This document shows, in pieces, positions 27,644 through 36,816 of a DNA stretch of 64,000 bases. The position numbers and the translations under genes are program-made. The stretch is from positions 2,294,001 through 2,358,000 of the forward strand of contig NZ_CP144913.1 in NCBI RefSeq assembly GCF_037198315.1. The letters are read 5' to 3'. Under the pieces are notes generated by a model that worked only from the letters and a program-made list of their open reading frames with translations, was not told where the DNA came from and made no database searches. How positions within the stretch are numbered: the stretch's first letter is position 1; every line of letters begins with the position of its first letter. Source of the stretch: Janibacter sp. A1S7. GTDB taxonomy: Bacteria; Actinomycetota; Actinomycetes; Actinomycetales; Dermatophilaceae.

Positions 27644-28549
27644 CTACACACGCAGGTAGCGCCAGAGGGTGACCGTCGAGGTCCCGATGGCCAGCAGCAC
27701 GACCCCGACGACGAGGAAGGGGGCGATGATCCACACGTCGTTGGAGGAGATGAACGCCGTCCCGGCGGTCTCCCGCAGCAGGTAGCGGTCGAAGAGGGCC
27801 CAGGCGGACACCCACAGCAGTCCGATGGACATCACCACACCGATGAGCCCGGAGAGCACCGTCTCGAGGATGAAGGGGGTGCGGATGGTGCCGTTGGAGG
27901 CTCCGACGAGCTTCATGATCGCGATCTCGCGACGCCGGGTGAAGGCTGCCTGACGGATGGTCGTGGCCATGAGCAGGACCGCGGAGACGAGGGTGAGGAC
28001 GGCGAGGCCGACCATCACGCCGGTGATGATGTTGATCGCCCGGAAGAGCGGGGCGAAGACCTCGCGCAGGTTCGGCACACTGGCCACCCCCGGTGCTCCC
28101 TTGAAGGCGGAGGCCACCGTCGCGTACTCCTCCGGGTCGCTCAGCTGCACGCGATAACTCGCCGGGATGTCGCCGACCCGGATGTGGCTGGCGAGCGGGG
28201 AGTTCTTGTAGTCCTCCTTGAAACGCTCGAAGGCCTCCTGCTCGTCCTCGTAGTACACGTCCTTGACCAGGGGCTGCATCTCCTCCAGCTGCGAGGCGAT
28301 GGACTCCTTCTGGTCCTCGGTCACGGCACCCGACGAGCAGTTCGGCTGGGACGAGGTCCCGGTGCACAGGTAGATCGAGACCTGGACACGGTCGTACCAG
28401 TACCCCTTCATCTGGTCGACCTGCTTCTGGGCGAGCAGGCCGATCCCGAGCAGGTACATCGAGATCATCGTCACGAGGATCACCGAGACGGCGATCGACT
28501 TGTTGCGCCGCAGCCCCTCCCAGGCGTCAGCGAGTACCGAGGGCTTCAT
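27644..28549 (-). CDS. ftsX: Cell-division ABC transporter permease FtsX
   Basis: Membrane partner of FtsE, 301 residues. It has an N-terminal helix ([22 protein letters not shown]), a large extracellular domain (about 45-175) that contacts peptidoglycan hydrolases, and three C-terminal helices. The extracellular part carries a Cys pair ([10 protein letters not shown]). ATG 28549 overlaps the ftsE stop (ATGA). The downstream M23 protein is the probable hydrolase it activates. Confidence 0.96.
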   Translation of the reverse strand: MKPSVLADAWEGLRRNKSIAVSVILVTMISMYLLGIGLLAQKQVDQMKGYWYDRVQVSIYLCTGTSSQPNCSSGAVTEDQKESIASQLEEMQPLVKDVYYEDEQEAFERFKEDYKNSPLASHIRVGDIPASYRVQLSDPEEYATVASAFKGAPGVASVPNLREVFAPLFRAINIITGVMVGLAVLTLVSAVLLMATTIRQAAFTRRREIAIMKLVGASNGTIRTPFILETVLSGLIGVVMSIGLLWVSAWALFDRYLLRETAGTAFISSNDVWIIAPFLVVGVVLLAIGTSTVTLWRYLRV

Positions 28550-29376
28550 CGCAGCAGGTCCTCCGCGTCGTCGTCCCAGTCGTCGAGGGCGTGCACCTCA
28601 CCCAGCGGTCGGTCCTCGGGGGGTGCCGGCCGGTCCGGGTCCTCCTCGATCCGCTCGGCGTCGCGCTCCTGACGGTCCCGGGTGTCCACGACCTTGGGCA
28701 CGTAGCTGCCGCCCAGCTCGTCGCGGACGATGTGGCCGTCCTCGAGCTCGACGACCCGCTGGCGCATCTGGTCGACGATGACGTTGTCGTGGGTGGCCAT
28801 GACGATCGTGGTGCCCGAGTCGTGGATGCGACGCAGGAGCTTGACGATCTCCATGCTGGTGGCCGGGTCGAGGTTTCCGGTGGGCTCGTCGGCGAGCAGC
28901 ACCGGAGGCCTGTTCACGAAGGCGCGGGCGATGGCGACCCGTTGCTGCTCACCGCCGGAGAGCTCGTGCGGCATCCGCTGGCCCATGTCGGCCAGGCCCA
29001 CCATCTCGAGGGTCTCGGGCACGAGCGCACGGATCGCGCGGCGCGGCCGACCGATGACCTGCAGTGCGTACGCGACGTTCTGCTGGACCGTCTTGTTCGG
29101 CAGGAGGCGGAAGTCCTGGAAGACCGTGCCCACCTGCCGTCGCAGCTGCGGCACCTTGCGTTGGGGCATCGTGCGCAGATCGTGGCCCCCCACGAGCAGC
29201 CTGCCGCTGGTGACGATCTCCTCGCGAATCGCCAACCGCACGAGGGTCGACTTGCCGGAGCCGGACGCACCGACGAGGAAGACGAACTCCCCGCGCTCGA
29301 CATTGAGATCGATCTCCTCCAGTGCCGGATGGCTCTGGCTGGGATACCTCTTGGTGACGTTCTCGAATCGGATCAT
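28546..29376 (-). CDS. ftsE: Cell-division ABC transporter ATPase FtsE
   Basis: ATPase of FtsEX, with Walker [10 protein letters not shown], signature [15 protein letters not shown], Walker [13 protein letters not shown] and H-loop ATHD. At 276 residues it is longer than the usual ~225. The extra part is an acidic, Pro-rich C-terminal tail (about 225-276) of unknown role, seen in some Actinobacteria. Confidence 0.96.
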   Translation of the reverse strand: MIRFENVTKRYPSQSHPALEEIDLNVERGEFVFLVGASGSGKSTLVRLAIREEIVTSGRLLVGGHDLRTMPQRKVPQLRRQVGTVFQDFRLLPNKTVQQNVAYALQVIGRPRRAIRALVPETLEMVGLADMGQRMPHELSGGEQQRVAIARAFVNRPPVLLADEPTGNLDPATSMEIVKLLRRIHDSGTTIVMATHDNVIVDQMRQRVVELEDGHIVRDELGGSYVPKVVDTRDRQERDAERIEEDPDRPAPPEDRPLGEVHALDDWDDDAEDLLR

Positions 29377-29510
29377 CAGGTGCTCGGGGCCTCAGCGGTG
29401 CGAAGGGGGTAAACGGCCGCCTGAAGGATATGCCGCATCGCCGCGGGATCGTGACACCCGGGTGACCTCGGCGCGTTACCGGCGAACGGCCCGCTCGTGC
29501 CGGGATCCGG

Positions 29511-30623
29511 TCAGTCGTCTGACCTGGCCTGTTCGATGCGCCAGCGGATACCGGTCTCGATGAACTGGTCGATCTCCCCGTCGAAGACGGCCGAGGGGTT
29601 GCCCGTCTCGTGCTCGGTGCGCAGGTCCTTGACCATCTGGTACGGGTTGAGCACGTACGAGCGCATCTGGTCACCCCAGCTCGCCTTGACGTCGCCGGCG
29701 AGCTCCTTGCGCTCGGCGGCTTCCTCGGCCCGCTTGGCCAGCAGCAGCCGGGACTGCATGACCCGCAACGCGGCCGCACGGTTTTGGATCTGCGACTTCT
29801 CGTTCTGCATCGACACGACGATGCCGGTCGGGATGTGGGTCATCCGCACGGCGGAGTCGGTCGTGTTGACCGACTGTCCACCCGGACCCGAGGAGCGGAA
29901 GACATCGATCTTCAGGTCGTTGTCCGGGATCTCGATCGAGTCGGTGCCCTCGATGAGCGGGATGACCTCGACCGCAGCGAACGAGGTCTGGCGACGTCCC
30001 TGGTTGTCGAAGGGCGAGATCCGCACCAGCCGGTGGGTCCCCCCTTCGACGGACAGGGTGCCGTAGGCGTAGGGGACGTTGACCTCGAAGGTGGCCGACT
30101 TCAGGCCCGCCTCCTCCGCGTACGAGGTGTCCATGACCTTGGTCGGGTACCCGTGGCGCTCGGCCCAGCGCAGGTACATGCGCATGAGCATCTCGGCGAA
30201 GTCCGCGGCGTCCACGCCGCCCGCCCCGGCACGGATCGTCACGACCGCCGAACGCTCGTCGTACTCCCCCGACAGCAGGGTGCGCACCTCGAGCTGACTG
30301 ACCGCCTTGGCGACCTTCCCCAGCTCGCCCTCGGCCTCGGCGAGCGTCTCGTCGTCGCCCTCCTCCTGACCGAGCTCGATCAGCGCCTCGAGGTCGTCGA
30401 TGCGGGTGTCCATCGCCCGGATGCGATCACGCTCGTGGTTGGCCCGGGACAACGCGGAGGTGACGCCCTGTGCCGTGTCCGGGTCGTCCCACAGGTTGGG
30501 CTCGGCCGCCTGCTGCTCGAGGTCGGCGATCTGTGCCTCGAGGGCGTCCAGATCGGTCACCTCACGCACCGACGCCATGGTCGCGCGGAGGTGCTGGATC
30601 TCGGATGCGAAGTCAACTGCCAC
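29511..30623 (-). CDS. prfB: Peptide chain release factor 2
   Basis: Recognises UGA and UAA stop codons. The 370-residue protein has the SPF codon-recognition motif ([12 protein letters not shown]) and the GGQ catalytic loop ([12 protein letters not shown]). It is one continuous frame: the autoregulatory +1 frameshift of many bacterial prfB genes is absent, as is usual in Actinobacteria. Lies between the AI-2E-family gene and ftsE on the same strand. Confidence 0.97.
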   Translation of the reverse strand: MAVDFASEIQHLRATMASVREVTDLDALEAQIADLEQQAAEPNLWDDPDTAQGVTSALSRANHERDRIRAMDTRIDDLEALIELGQEEGDDETLAEAEGELGKVAKAVSQLEVRTLLSGEYDERSAVVTIRAGAGGVDAADFAEMLMRMYLRWAERHGYPTKVMDTSYAEEAGLKSATFEVNVPYAYGTLSVEGGTHRLVRISPFDNQGRRQTSFAAVEVIPLIEGTDSIEIPDNDLKIDVFRSSGPGGQSVNTTDSAVRMTHIPTGIVVSMQNEKSQIQNRAAALRVMQSRLLLAKRAEEAAERKELAGDVKASWGDQMRSYVLNPYQMVKDLRTEHETGNPSAVFDGEIDQFIETGIRWRIEQARSDD

Positions 30624-30656
30624 GATGAACCACCCTACGACAGGGCAGACCGTCGC

Positions 30657-31931
30657 TCATCCGCCCCGGGGGCTGCTGGAGATGAAGGGGTTGATCCAGC
30701 GCGTCTTCGGGTCGCGGTCGATGAGCATCGTCTTGACCAGGAGGGTGAAGGGGATGGCCAGCAGCGCACCGAGCGCACCGAAGACGTAGGCCCAGAAGAC
30801 CAGCGACAGGAAGGCCGTGGTCGCGTTGATGCCGACGGCGTCACCGGTGAACTTCGGCTGCAGGATGCCCTGGATGACGAAGTTGACGACGCTGTAGATG
30901 ACGATGACCCAGAGCATCGTCGACACCCCACCGGAGAGCAGCCCGATGAAGGCCGGCGGGATGAGACCGAGCACGAAGCCGACGTTCGGGATGTAGTTCG
31001 TGACGAAGGACAGCAGGGCGAAGGTCATCGCCAGGGGGACGCCGAGCCACACGAGGGCCGCGTAGTCGATGACCGCGACGATCAGGCCGAAGATCGTCGA
31101 GACGATCCAGTAGCGGCGCACCCGGTAGCCGAAGTCGACGAGCGCGTCGGCGACGTCGGGTTTGTGCCGGTGGATGGCCTCGAGCCGCAGGCCGAAGCCC
31201 CCGGAGTCCATGACCAGGAAGATCATCACCGTGAGCAGGAAGAGCATCGTCGTCGTCAGGCCGGTGACGGTGTTGGCCAAGGACGTGGCGATGCCGGTGA
31301 GGTTGCGCAGGTCGAAGTTGGCGATCGCCCGGTCGATCTCGTCGGCCTCGATCCCCCGCTCGGCCAGCATCAGACGCAGGTCGGTGATGACGGCGGTGAA
31401 GGTGCTCGTGTAGTCCGGCTTGCCCAGCTCGGTGGCGAATCGGCTGGCGGCCACGCCGATCGAGGCACCGAGTGCGGCGATGATGCCGTAGAGGATGGTG
31501 ATGAGCAGCAGGCCCGAGACCGCCGACGGCAGGACCCGGCGCAGGGCCTTGTAGACCGGGTACACCGCGATGATCAGGGTGACCGCGAGGAAGGTCGGGG
31601 CGACGATCCCGGCGACCTGCTTCAGCCCGAAGATGGCGACGATCCCGGCCGCCGCACCCACCAGGAGGGTCAGCGTCGGCGGCAGGGAGATGACCGTGGT
31701 GGGGCGCAGGTCCGGGTGCTCGTGCCCACGATCAGGGTCGTCCAGCTCGTCGGCGGGGATCGTCGGCTGCTCGTCGACCGGGGTCGCCGGCTGCGCGTCG
31801 GCCCCCGGAGCAGTGACCTCCCCCTCCGTGGAGTGCACGACCTCGGGCTCGTCGGCCGTCGTGGACTGCGACGCGGTCGGCTCCTCCTGCGTGTCGGACA
31901 CGGGGTCCGACGACTCCTGCTCCACGTACAT
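30657..31931 (-). CDS. AI-2E-family (PerM/YdiK) transporter
   Basis: A 424-residue membrane protein. A long acidic N-terminal tail (about 1-75, rich in E, D, P and T) precedes eight or so helices with the family signatures (FVTNYIPNVGFVLGLIPPAFIGLL and YSVVNFVIQGILQPKFTG as a region). Family members export AI-2 or act in Na/H exchange; the substrate is unknown here. Located 33 bases upstream of prfB, same strand. Confidence 0.88.
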   Translation of the reverse strand: MYVEQESSDPVSDTQEEPTASQSTTADEPEVVHSTEGEVTAPGADAQPATPVDEQPTIPADELDDPDRGHEHPDLRPTTVISLPPTLTLLVGAAAGIVAIFGLKQVAGIVAPTFLAVTLIIAVYPVYKALRRVLPSAVSGLLLITILYGIIAALGASIGVAASRFATELGKPDYTSTFTAVITDLRLMLAERGIEADEIDRAIANFDLRNLTGIATSLANTVTGLTTTMLFLLTVMIFLVMDSGGFGLRLEAIHRHKPDVADALVDFGYRVRRYWIVSTIFGLIVAVIDYAALVWLGVPLAMTFALLSFVTNYIPNVGFVLGLIPPAFIGLLSGGVSTMLWVIVIYSVVNFVIQGILQPKFTGDAVGINATTAFLSLVFWAYVFGALGALLAIPFTLLVKTMLIDRDPKTRWINPFISSSPRGG

Positions 31932-32001
31932 GCCTCCTCCCGGTCGACCGGTGTCGTCCGCGGGGTCATCGTGTCAGGTCGAGGTGGGCGATGGGGCCAA
32001 G

Positions 32002-32517
32002 TCAGGGCGCGTCCACGACGACGTCCGCACGAGCGCGTGATTCCACGCCGACGGTGACCGAACCGCCCAATGAGCTGATCAGTCCCCCGACCATCGGCAG
32101 GTCGGCCTCCCCCACGAGGCGCACGACGGCGGTGCGTCCGTCCGGTGTCCCGGTGCCACCCGCCACCGACCAGCTCTCGAGGCCGTGGGGCCGCTCCCGC
32201 CCGGCGAGGTGCTCGGTGGCGGCCCGGCGCACGACGCCTTCGGTCAGCGGCAGCGCCCGGTCCGTCAACCCCGTGTCGTAGATCTGCTCGGCGCCCTCGT
32301 CGGTGGCTGCGAGTGCTGCGGCGTCCGCCGCGTCGAGCAGCCGCATCCGCGAGACCTGCACCGAGGTGACGGCCAGTCCCCCGATGATCACGGTCATGGC
32401 GATGACCGTCAGCCCGAGGACGAGGACGGTCAGCTGCCCGTCCTCCCTGCGAGCGCGGGTGCGCGCGAGCCGGACGAGTCCGGGCAGGCGCCTGCCGAGA
32501 TGGCGAAGGGGGGTCAT
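32002..32517 (-). CDS. Tad pilus TadG/TadE-like minor component
   Basis: The 171-residue protein has a basic N-terminus and one helix (GQLTVLVLGLTVIAMTVIIGGLAVTSV), then the TadG-like start DAADAAALAATDEGA. This matches the putative Flp pilus-assembly TadE/G-like N-terminal domain (Rv3654c position). ATG 32517 overlaps the preceding gene's stop (ATGA). It is probably a minor or tip subunit or anchor. Last gene of the Tad operon. Confidence 0.8.
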   Translation of the reverse strand: MTPLRHLGRRLPGLVRLARTRARREDGQLTVLVLGLTVIAMTVIIGGLAVTSVQVSRMRLLDAADAAALAATDEGAEQIYDTGLTDRALPLTEGVVRRAATEHLAGRERPHGLESWSVAGGTGTPDGRTAVVRLVGEADLPMVGGLISSLGGSVTVGVESRARADVVVDAP

Positions 32518-32957
32518 CGCGCCTCGTACTCCGGGACAGGAGCCACCTGGGTCGCCGAGACGGGGATCTCCAGCGGGACCACCCCGTCGAGGAAGGCCGG
32601 AGCCAGCGGCAACGGGACCGCCACCGCGGCGCGGGTGGTCACCAACGCGCCGGGTGAGAGACACGGACTGGCCGTGCACGACGACGACACCTCCCCCTGG
32701 CCCCCGAACCCTTGGTCGACGAAGGCGATGTCCGCCGCCACGTGCGAGCGGGCACGTGCGGACACGTCGTCAGGGGCCGTGACGAAGGCCCGGGCGGACT
32801 CCCGTGCGGCCTGGGTGACGGCGTACGAGCCGGCCTGCAGCCGGGCAAGACAAAGCACCAGGTAGACGAGCGGGACCAGCAGGAGGACCGCCAGCCAGGA
32901 GAACTCGATCACGGCGCTCCCCCCTTCGTCCACCAACCGGCTGCGCCACGTGCTCAC
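32514..32957 (-). CDS. TadE-like pilus assembly protein (second)
   Basis: The 147-residue protein has a short cytoplasmic start and a hydrophobic segment after a conserved glutamate: SAVIEFSWLAVLLLVPLVYL, the TadE pattern. The periplasmic part contains a Cys pair (SCTASPC). It is a minor pilin-type subunit processed at the N-terminal helix. Its start overlaps the preceding TadE-like stop by 4 bases. Confidence 0.85.
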   Translation of the reverse strand: MSTWRSRLVDEGGSAVIEFSWLAVLLLVPLVYLVLCLARLQAGSYAVTQAARESARAFVTAPDDVSARARSHVAADIAFVDQGFGGQGEVSSSCTASPCLSPGALVTTRAAVAVPLPLAPAFLDGVVPLEIPVSATQVAPVPEYEAR

Positions 32958-33349
32958 TGGTCCTCCATGAAGGCTCGGCCACGCACCTCGAGACCGTCAC
33001 CCGGGCCGAGCGGTCCGACGACGGGGATCGGAGCGGTGACGTCGACGACGAGGACCCGCATGTTCGCGCCCGTGGTCCGCACACTCGCGGAGACTTCTCC
33101 GGAGAACCGGCTGGAGAGCGAACGGGAGATCAGCTCGCGGGTTCGACCTGCGCCCTGCTCGGGCGTGACCCCCTCCCGTGCCCCGTACCGCGCTCCCTCC
33201 GCGGCGCAGCTGATCAGGGTGTTGCGTACGTGCAGTGCCAGGCCGAGCTGGAGGACCGCGAGGAAGACGAACATCAGCAGGGCCGAGGTCAGGACGAAGT
33301 CGACGACCGCGGCACCGTTCTCCCCGCGGAGCCGGTCGGCACCGATCAC
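32954..33349 (-). CDS. TadE-like pilus assembly protein (first)
   Basis: The 131-residue protein has the TadE N-terminal helix after a G-A-A-V-V-D start: NGAAVVDFVLTSALLMFVFL. The usual Glu is Asp here. The conserved YGAREGVT segment follows. GTG 33349 overlaps the pilin-like stop (GTGA). A longer open frame upstream is shadow. Pseudopilin-type subunit of the Tad apparatus. Confidence 0.82.
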   Translation of the reverse strand: MIGADRLRGENGAAVVDFVLTSALLMFVFLAVLQLGLALHVRNTLISCAAEGARYGAREGVTPEQGAGRTRELISRSLSSRFSGEVSASVRTTGANMRVLVVDVTAPIPVVGPLGPGDGLEVRGRAFMEDQ

Positions 33350-33558
33350 GGGCCGCCCGCGACGTCGTCGAGCGCCTGCTCGAACATCGACGTCAGTCGC
33401 TCCCCCGCGACGGCCCACAGGCCGGTGACCAGGGCGGCGGTCATGAGGGTGATGAGGACCCAGCCCGGCACGTCTCCGGTCTCGTCGTCGAGGCGAGCCA
33501 GCGCGCGACGTGTGACGTCGCGCAGCCGGACGTGGGCCCTGATCAGCTGGTCGGACAT
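33346..33558 (-). CDS. Small Flp-pilin-like membrane protein
   Basis: The 70-residue protein has one helix (VPGWVLITLMTAALVTGLWAV) after an acidic DDETGD stretch. Its size, position between TadC and TadE, and single helix match the pilin slot (Rv3656c position). However, the classical prepilin site with Glu at +5 is not evident, so it may be a diverged pilin or an assembly peptide. ATG 33558. Confidence 0.7.
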   Translation of the reverse strand: MSDQLIRAHVRLRDVTRRALARLDDETGDVPGWVLITLMTAALVTGLWAVAGERLTSMFEQALDDVAGGP

Positions 33559-33591
33559 GTGTGTCTCCTTCGTGACGTGGTTGTATTCGAT

Positions 33592-34545
33592 TCACATCTG
33601 GAACTGGAAGAACGAGAGCCCCGGGAAGAGCGCAAAGAGGACGGTCACGGGAAGCACACCGAAGACGACGGGGATCATCATCGTGATCTCCTTCTTGCCA
33701 CCGACCTCCATGATCTGGCGCCGTCCTTCCTCACGGACGTCCTGTGCCTGTGCCCGCAGGACCTCGGCCAGGGGTGTACCCCGCTCCACGGCGACGACGA
33801 TCCCGTCGACGAAACGGGCCAGCGAGATCAGGCCGGTTCGATCGGCGAGGCCCTGCAGCGCCTTCTGCAGGCTCGCTCCGGCACGGGCATCCGCCAGGCA
33901 CCGGCCGAGCTCGTCCGACAGTTCCCCCTCGGACAGGCGCACGACCCGCTCGAGGGCGCCGGTGGTGCCTTCCCCGGCGCCGACGGCCAGAGCGAGCAGC
34001 TCGGCGACGGTCGGGAACTCGGCGAGCATCCGCTCCTCGCGTCGGTTCGCCTCACGAGTGAGCAGGGCGTCGCGTGCGACCACCCCGCAACCGAACCCCA
34101 GGGCGATGAGCAGGATGAGCAGCACCGGTGACCGTCCCTCGCTGGTGACGGCGAGCACTCCGAACACACCACCGAGGGCTGCACCGGCAAAGCCGTACAG
34201 GACCTGCTCGGCCCGGAAGTGATCGGTGTCCGGGGCACGGCCGGCGCGCTGCAACCGTCGGCCCACCGAGTGCGTCCCCCCGAGCACCGACTCGACCCGA
34301 CCGGCGAGGTCGGTGACGAGCGGACGCAGGACGGTGGGGATGATCGCGGCCAGGGGCACCTGCTCGACCTCGAGCAGACGGGAGGGGCGGGGAGTGTCGC
34401 GCAGGTAGGGGGCCAACCGGTCATCCAACGTGGCCCGTCGGTTGCGTGGCAGCCCCTGCAGGACGAGCAGCACGCCCAGGGCGAGGACGAGTCCGAGGGC
34501 CGCACCACTGCGTCCCGGGCCGATGGAGTGGACGAGGTCGGTCAT
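33592..34545 (-). CDS. tadC: Type II secretion F-domain protein, TadC-like
   Basis: A 317-residue inner-membrane platform protein for Tad pilus assembly. It has a first helix near the N-terminus, central helices around YGFAGAALGGVFGVLAV, and the T2SF domain (EFPTVAELLALAVGAGEGTTGALERVV). A final helix (MMIPVVFGVLPVTVLFALFP) closes it. ATG 34545 overlaps the TadB-like stop. Confidence 0.88.
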   Translation of the reverse strand: MTDLVHSIGPGRSGAALGLVLALGVLLVLQGLPRNRRATLDDRLAPYLRDTPRPSRLLEVEQVPLAAIIPTVLRPLVTDLAGRVESVLGGTHSVGRRLQRAGRAPDTDHFRAEQVLYGFAGAALGGVFGVLAVTSEGRSPVLLILLIALGFGCGVVARDALLTREANRREERMLAEFPTVAELLALAVGAGEGTTGALERVVRLSEGELSDELGRCLADARAGASLQKALQGLADRTGLISLARFVDGIVVAVERGTPLAEVLRAQAQDVREEGRRQIMEVGGKKEITMMIPVVFGVLPVTVLFALFPGLSFFQFQM

Positions 34546-35411
34546 CGCAGTACCCGTTCTTCCTCGGGAAGACGACCGATACGGACCATGACCTGGTAGG
34601 CCAGCACGGAGGCGCCGGCGCCGAAGGCGAGCACGACCGCTCCGGCGGTGGTGTTGTAGGCCTGTACCGACTCCGGTCGAGTCGAGAGGAAGGCCAGGAC
34701 GATCCACGGGGCGGCGACGGCCAGGCGCGCGGCACTGACCGTCCAGGACTGGCGGGTCTCCAGCTCACTGCGGGTGCGGGCGTCCTCGCGCAGGAACGCC
34801 GACAGCGTCCGCAGCAGTGACCCCAGATCGGACCCGCCGACCTCTCGTGCGATGCGCAGGGACTCCACGAGCCGGTCCCCGACAGGGTCGGACAACCGGT
34901 CCTTGAGACGATCCAGGCTGTCGTTGAAGCGTCCCGTCGTTCGGTAGTCACCGGCGAACTCCGCGAATGCCGGGCGCAGCTCCTGTGGACCCCGGACCGC
35001 CAGTTGGGCCAGGGCTTCCGGCAGTGCCAGTCCGGCCCGCACCGCCGATGTGACGTTGTCAACTGCATCGGGCCACAGCTCCCGCAGTTGTGAGCGCCGC
35101 GACCGGGCGCGCATCCGCACGACCGCCAGCGGAACCCAGCCGGCCATGACCGCGAAACACAGGGCGATGCTGGGGACCCGAGTCATCGCCGTGACCGTGA
35201 CGAGGACGAGGACGAAGGCGATGACGCAGGCCGCGAGCAGGCCCACCGGTCCCACTCCCCGGTACCCGGCCTGCGCCAGCTCGTCACGCAGTCGACGCAT
35301 GACGGGGTTCTCCCCGCGGCCGCGCCTGACCTCATCCTCACGGGGCCACATGGACCACCAGATGAGGAAGAGCCCTGTACCGAGCACGGCTCCCACCACG
35401 ACCCCCGTCAC
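34542..35411 (-). CDS. tadB: Type II secretion F-domain protein, TadB-like
   Basis: A 289-residue partner of TadC, with an N-terminal helix (GVVVGAVLGTGLFLIWW) and the T2SF domain (LRELWPDAVDNVTSAVRAGL...ALPEALAQLA as a region). GTG 35411 overlaps the tadA stop (GTGA). It forms the membrane base moved by the TadA ATPase. Confidence 0.88.
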   Translation of the reverse strand: MTGVVVGAVLGTGLFLIWWSMWPREDEVRRGRGENPVMRRLRDELAQAGYRGVGPVGLLAACVIAFVLVLVTVTAMTRVPSIALCFAVMAGWVPLAVVRMRARSRRSQLRELWPDAVDNVTSAVRAGLALPEALAQLAVRGPQELRPAFAEFAGDYRTTGRFNDSLDRLKDRLSDPVGDRLVESLRIAREVGGSDLGSLLRTLSAFLREDARTRSELETRQSWTVSAARLAVAAPWIVLAFLSTRPESVQAYNTTAGAVVLAFGAGASVLAYQVMVRIGRLPEEERVLR

Positions 35412-36637
35412 GGACGACCACGCCCGAGGAGTGCCGCCAGGTCGTACCCGGCGTGCTCGAACCGCTCCCGGTGCGGGGGGTAGCCGTCGGCCCGCACCAA
35501 GGTGCCGTCGCGAGTGGTGAAAATGTCGGTCGTCTCCACGACATCGTTCTCGATGCGGCCCGGCAGCGCGACGATCTCGCGGACCCGGCGCGTACCGTCC
35601 CCCTCGACCGCGGCGTGGACCACCAGGTCGATCGAGCCGGCCACGGTCGGCACGACGAAACGTGACCCGACGTTCTCCCCGGCCAGGAGCGGAAGGGTGC
35701 ACATCTTCGTCACGGCCTCCCTGGCGGAGTTGGCGTGGACGGTGCACATCCCGGGCAGGCCGGAGTTGAGGGCGATCAGCAGGTCGAGGCTCTCGGCCTG
35801 GCGCACCTCCCCGACGATGATTCGGGAGGGGCGCATCCGCAGAGCCTCCTTGACCAGGCGCCGCAACGGGATCTCCCCCGCACCCTCGAGGCTGGGCTGC
35901 CGGCACTGCATCGCGACCACGTCGCGCCGCGGGATCTTCAGCTCGAAGACCTCCTCGCAGGTGATCACCCGCTCGCGAGGTGGTAGCGCTGCGGACAGGC
36001 AGTTGAGCAGCGTCGTCTTGCCCGCCTGCGTTCCGCCCGAGACCAGGATGTTCAGACCGGCCCTCACCGCAGCCTGCAGGAAGGCCGATGCCTCCCGGGT
36101 CAGCGTCCCCAGACGTACCAGATCGTCGAGATGGTCGGCCTTGACGACGAACTTGCGGATGTTGACGGCCCAGTGCTCCCGGGTGATGTCCGGGATGACG
36201 ACGTGCAGCCGGCTGCCGTCCGGCAGGGTCGCGTCGACGAATGGCGAGGAGAGATCGATGCGTCGCCCCGAGGACTTCAGCATCTTTTCGACGAGGTCAC
36301 GCACCTCGTCTCCGGTGAGCACCGTCGTCGTCAGCTCGGCGACGCCGGTGCGCGCGACGAAGACCTGGCTCGGCGAGTTGATCCAGATCTCCTCCACGAG
36401 CGGGTCGTCGAAGTACTGCTGCAGCGGTCCGAAGCCCGCCACGGTGTCGAGGACGGCCTTGACCGCGGCCTCACGGTTGCCCAGGACGGGGAGCCCACCC
36501 TGAATGCTGCGGTCGTCGTAGTCACTGACGGCCTCACGCACGAGGTCGGCGACCTCTCCCGACTCGCGTACCGGGTCCAGACCGGTACGGCGGATCAGCT
36601 CCCGCACCTCTGTCTCGACCGTCTCGACCGCGTCCAT
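35408..36637 (-). CDS. tadA: Tad/Flp pilus assembly ATPase TadA (CpaF family)
   Basis: A 409-residue secretion ATPase with Walker A GGTQAGKTTLLN, the Asp/His box EEVFELKIPRRD, Walker B RPSRIIVGEVRQAE and the His-box CTVHANSA. First gene of a seven-gene operon with 4-base overlaps at most junctions. It drives assembly or retraction of a type IVc (Tad) pilus. Divergent from the FHA-FtsK gene across 179 bases. Confidence 0.95.
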   Translation of the reverse strand: MDAVETVETEVRELIRRTGLDPVRESGEVADLVREAVSDYDDRSIQGGLPVLGNREAAVKAVLDTVAGFGPLQQYFDDPLVEEIWINSPSQVFVARTGVAELTTTVLTGDEVRDLVEKMLKSSGRRIDLSSPFVDATLPDGSRLHVVIPDITREHWAVNIRKFVVKADHLDDLVRLGTLTREASAFLQAAVRAGLNILVSGGTQAGKTTLLNCLSAALPPRERVITCEEVFELKIPRRDVVAMQCRQPSLEGAGEIPLRRLVKEALRMRPSRIIVGEVRQAESLDLLIALNSGLPGMCTVHANSAREAVTKMCTLPLLAGENVGSRFVVPTVAGSIDLVVHAAVEGDGTRRVREIVALPGRIENDVVETTDIFTTRDGTLVRADGYPPHRERFEHAGYDLAALLGRGRP

Positions 36638-36816
36638 GTTCCTGCCCCCGTGTGGCTCGTCTTCAGTGGCGAATCGCTCCCCCTCGCCCGGGAGACGCTA
36701 GCGATTTCTCGGGAGTTCGCATCTTGAAAATCCACAGGCCACCCGGAGCAGGCCCCTTTCCCCCCTCCTGTGGACAACCGGACGCCCGGTCGGATTCCAG
36801 TGCCTACCGTGCCCAC

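Noticed and set aside
29511..30623. Programmed frameshift expected in prfB
   Set aside because: The gene is one continuous frame; absence is normal in Actinobacteria.
36638..36816. Promoter with TTGAAA near 36724 between tadA and the FHA-FtsK gene
   Set aside because: No matching -10 at proper spacing; I could not support a promoter call.
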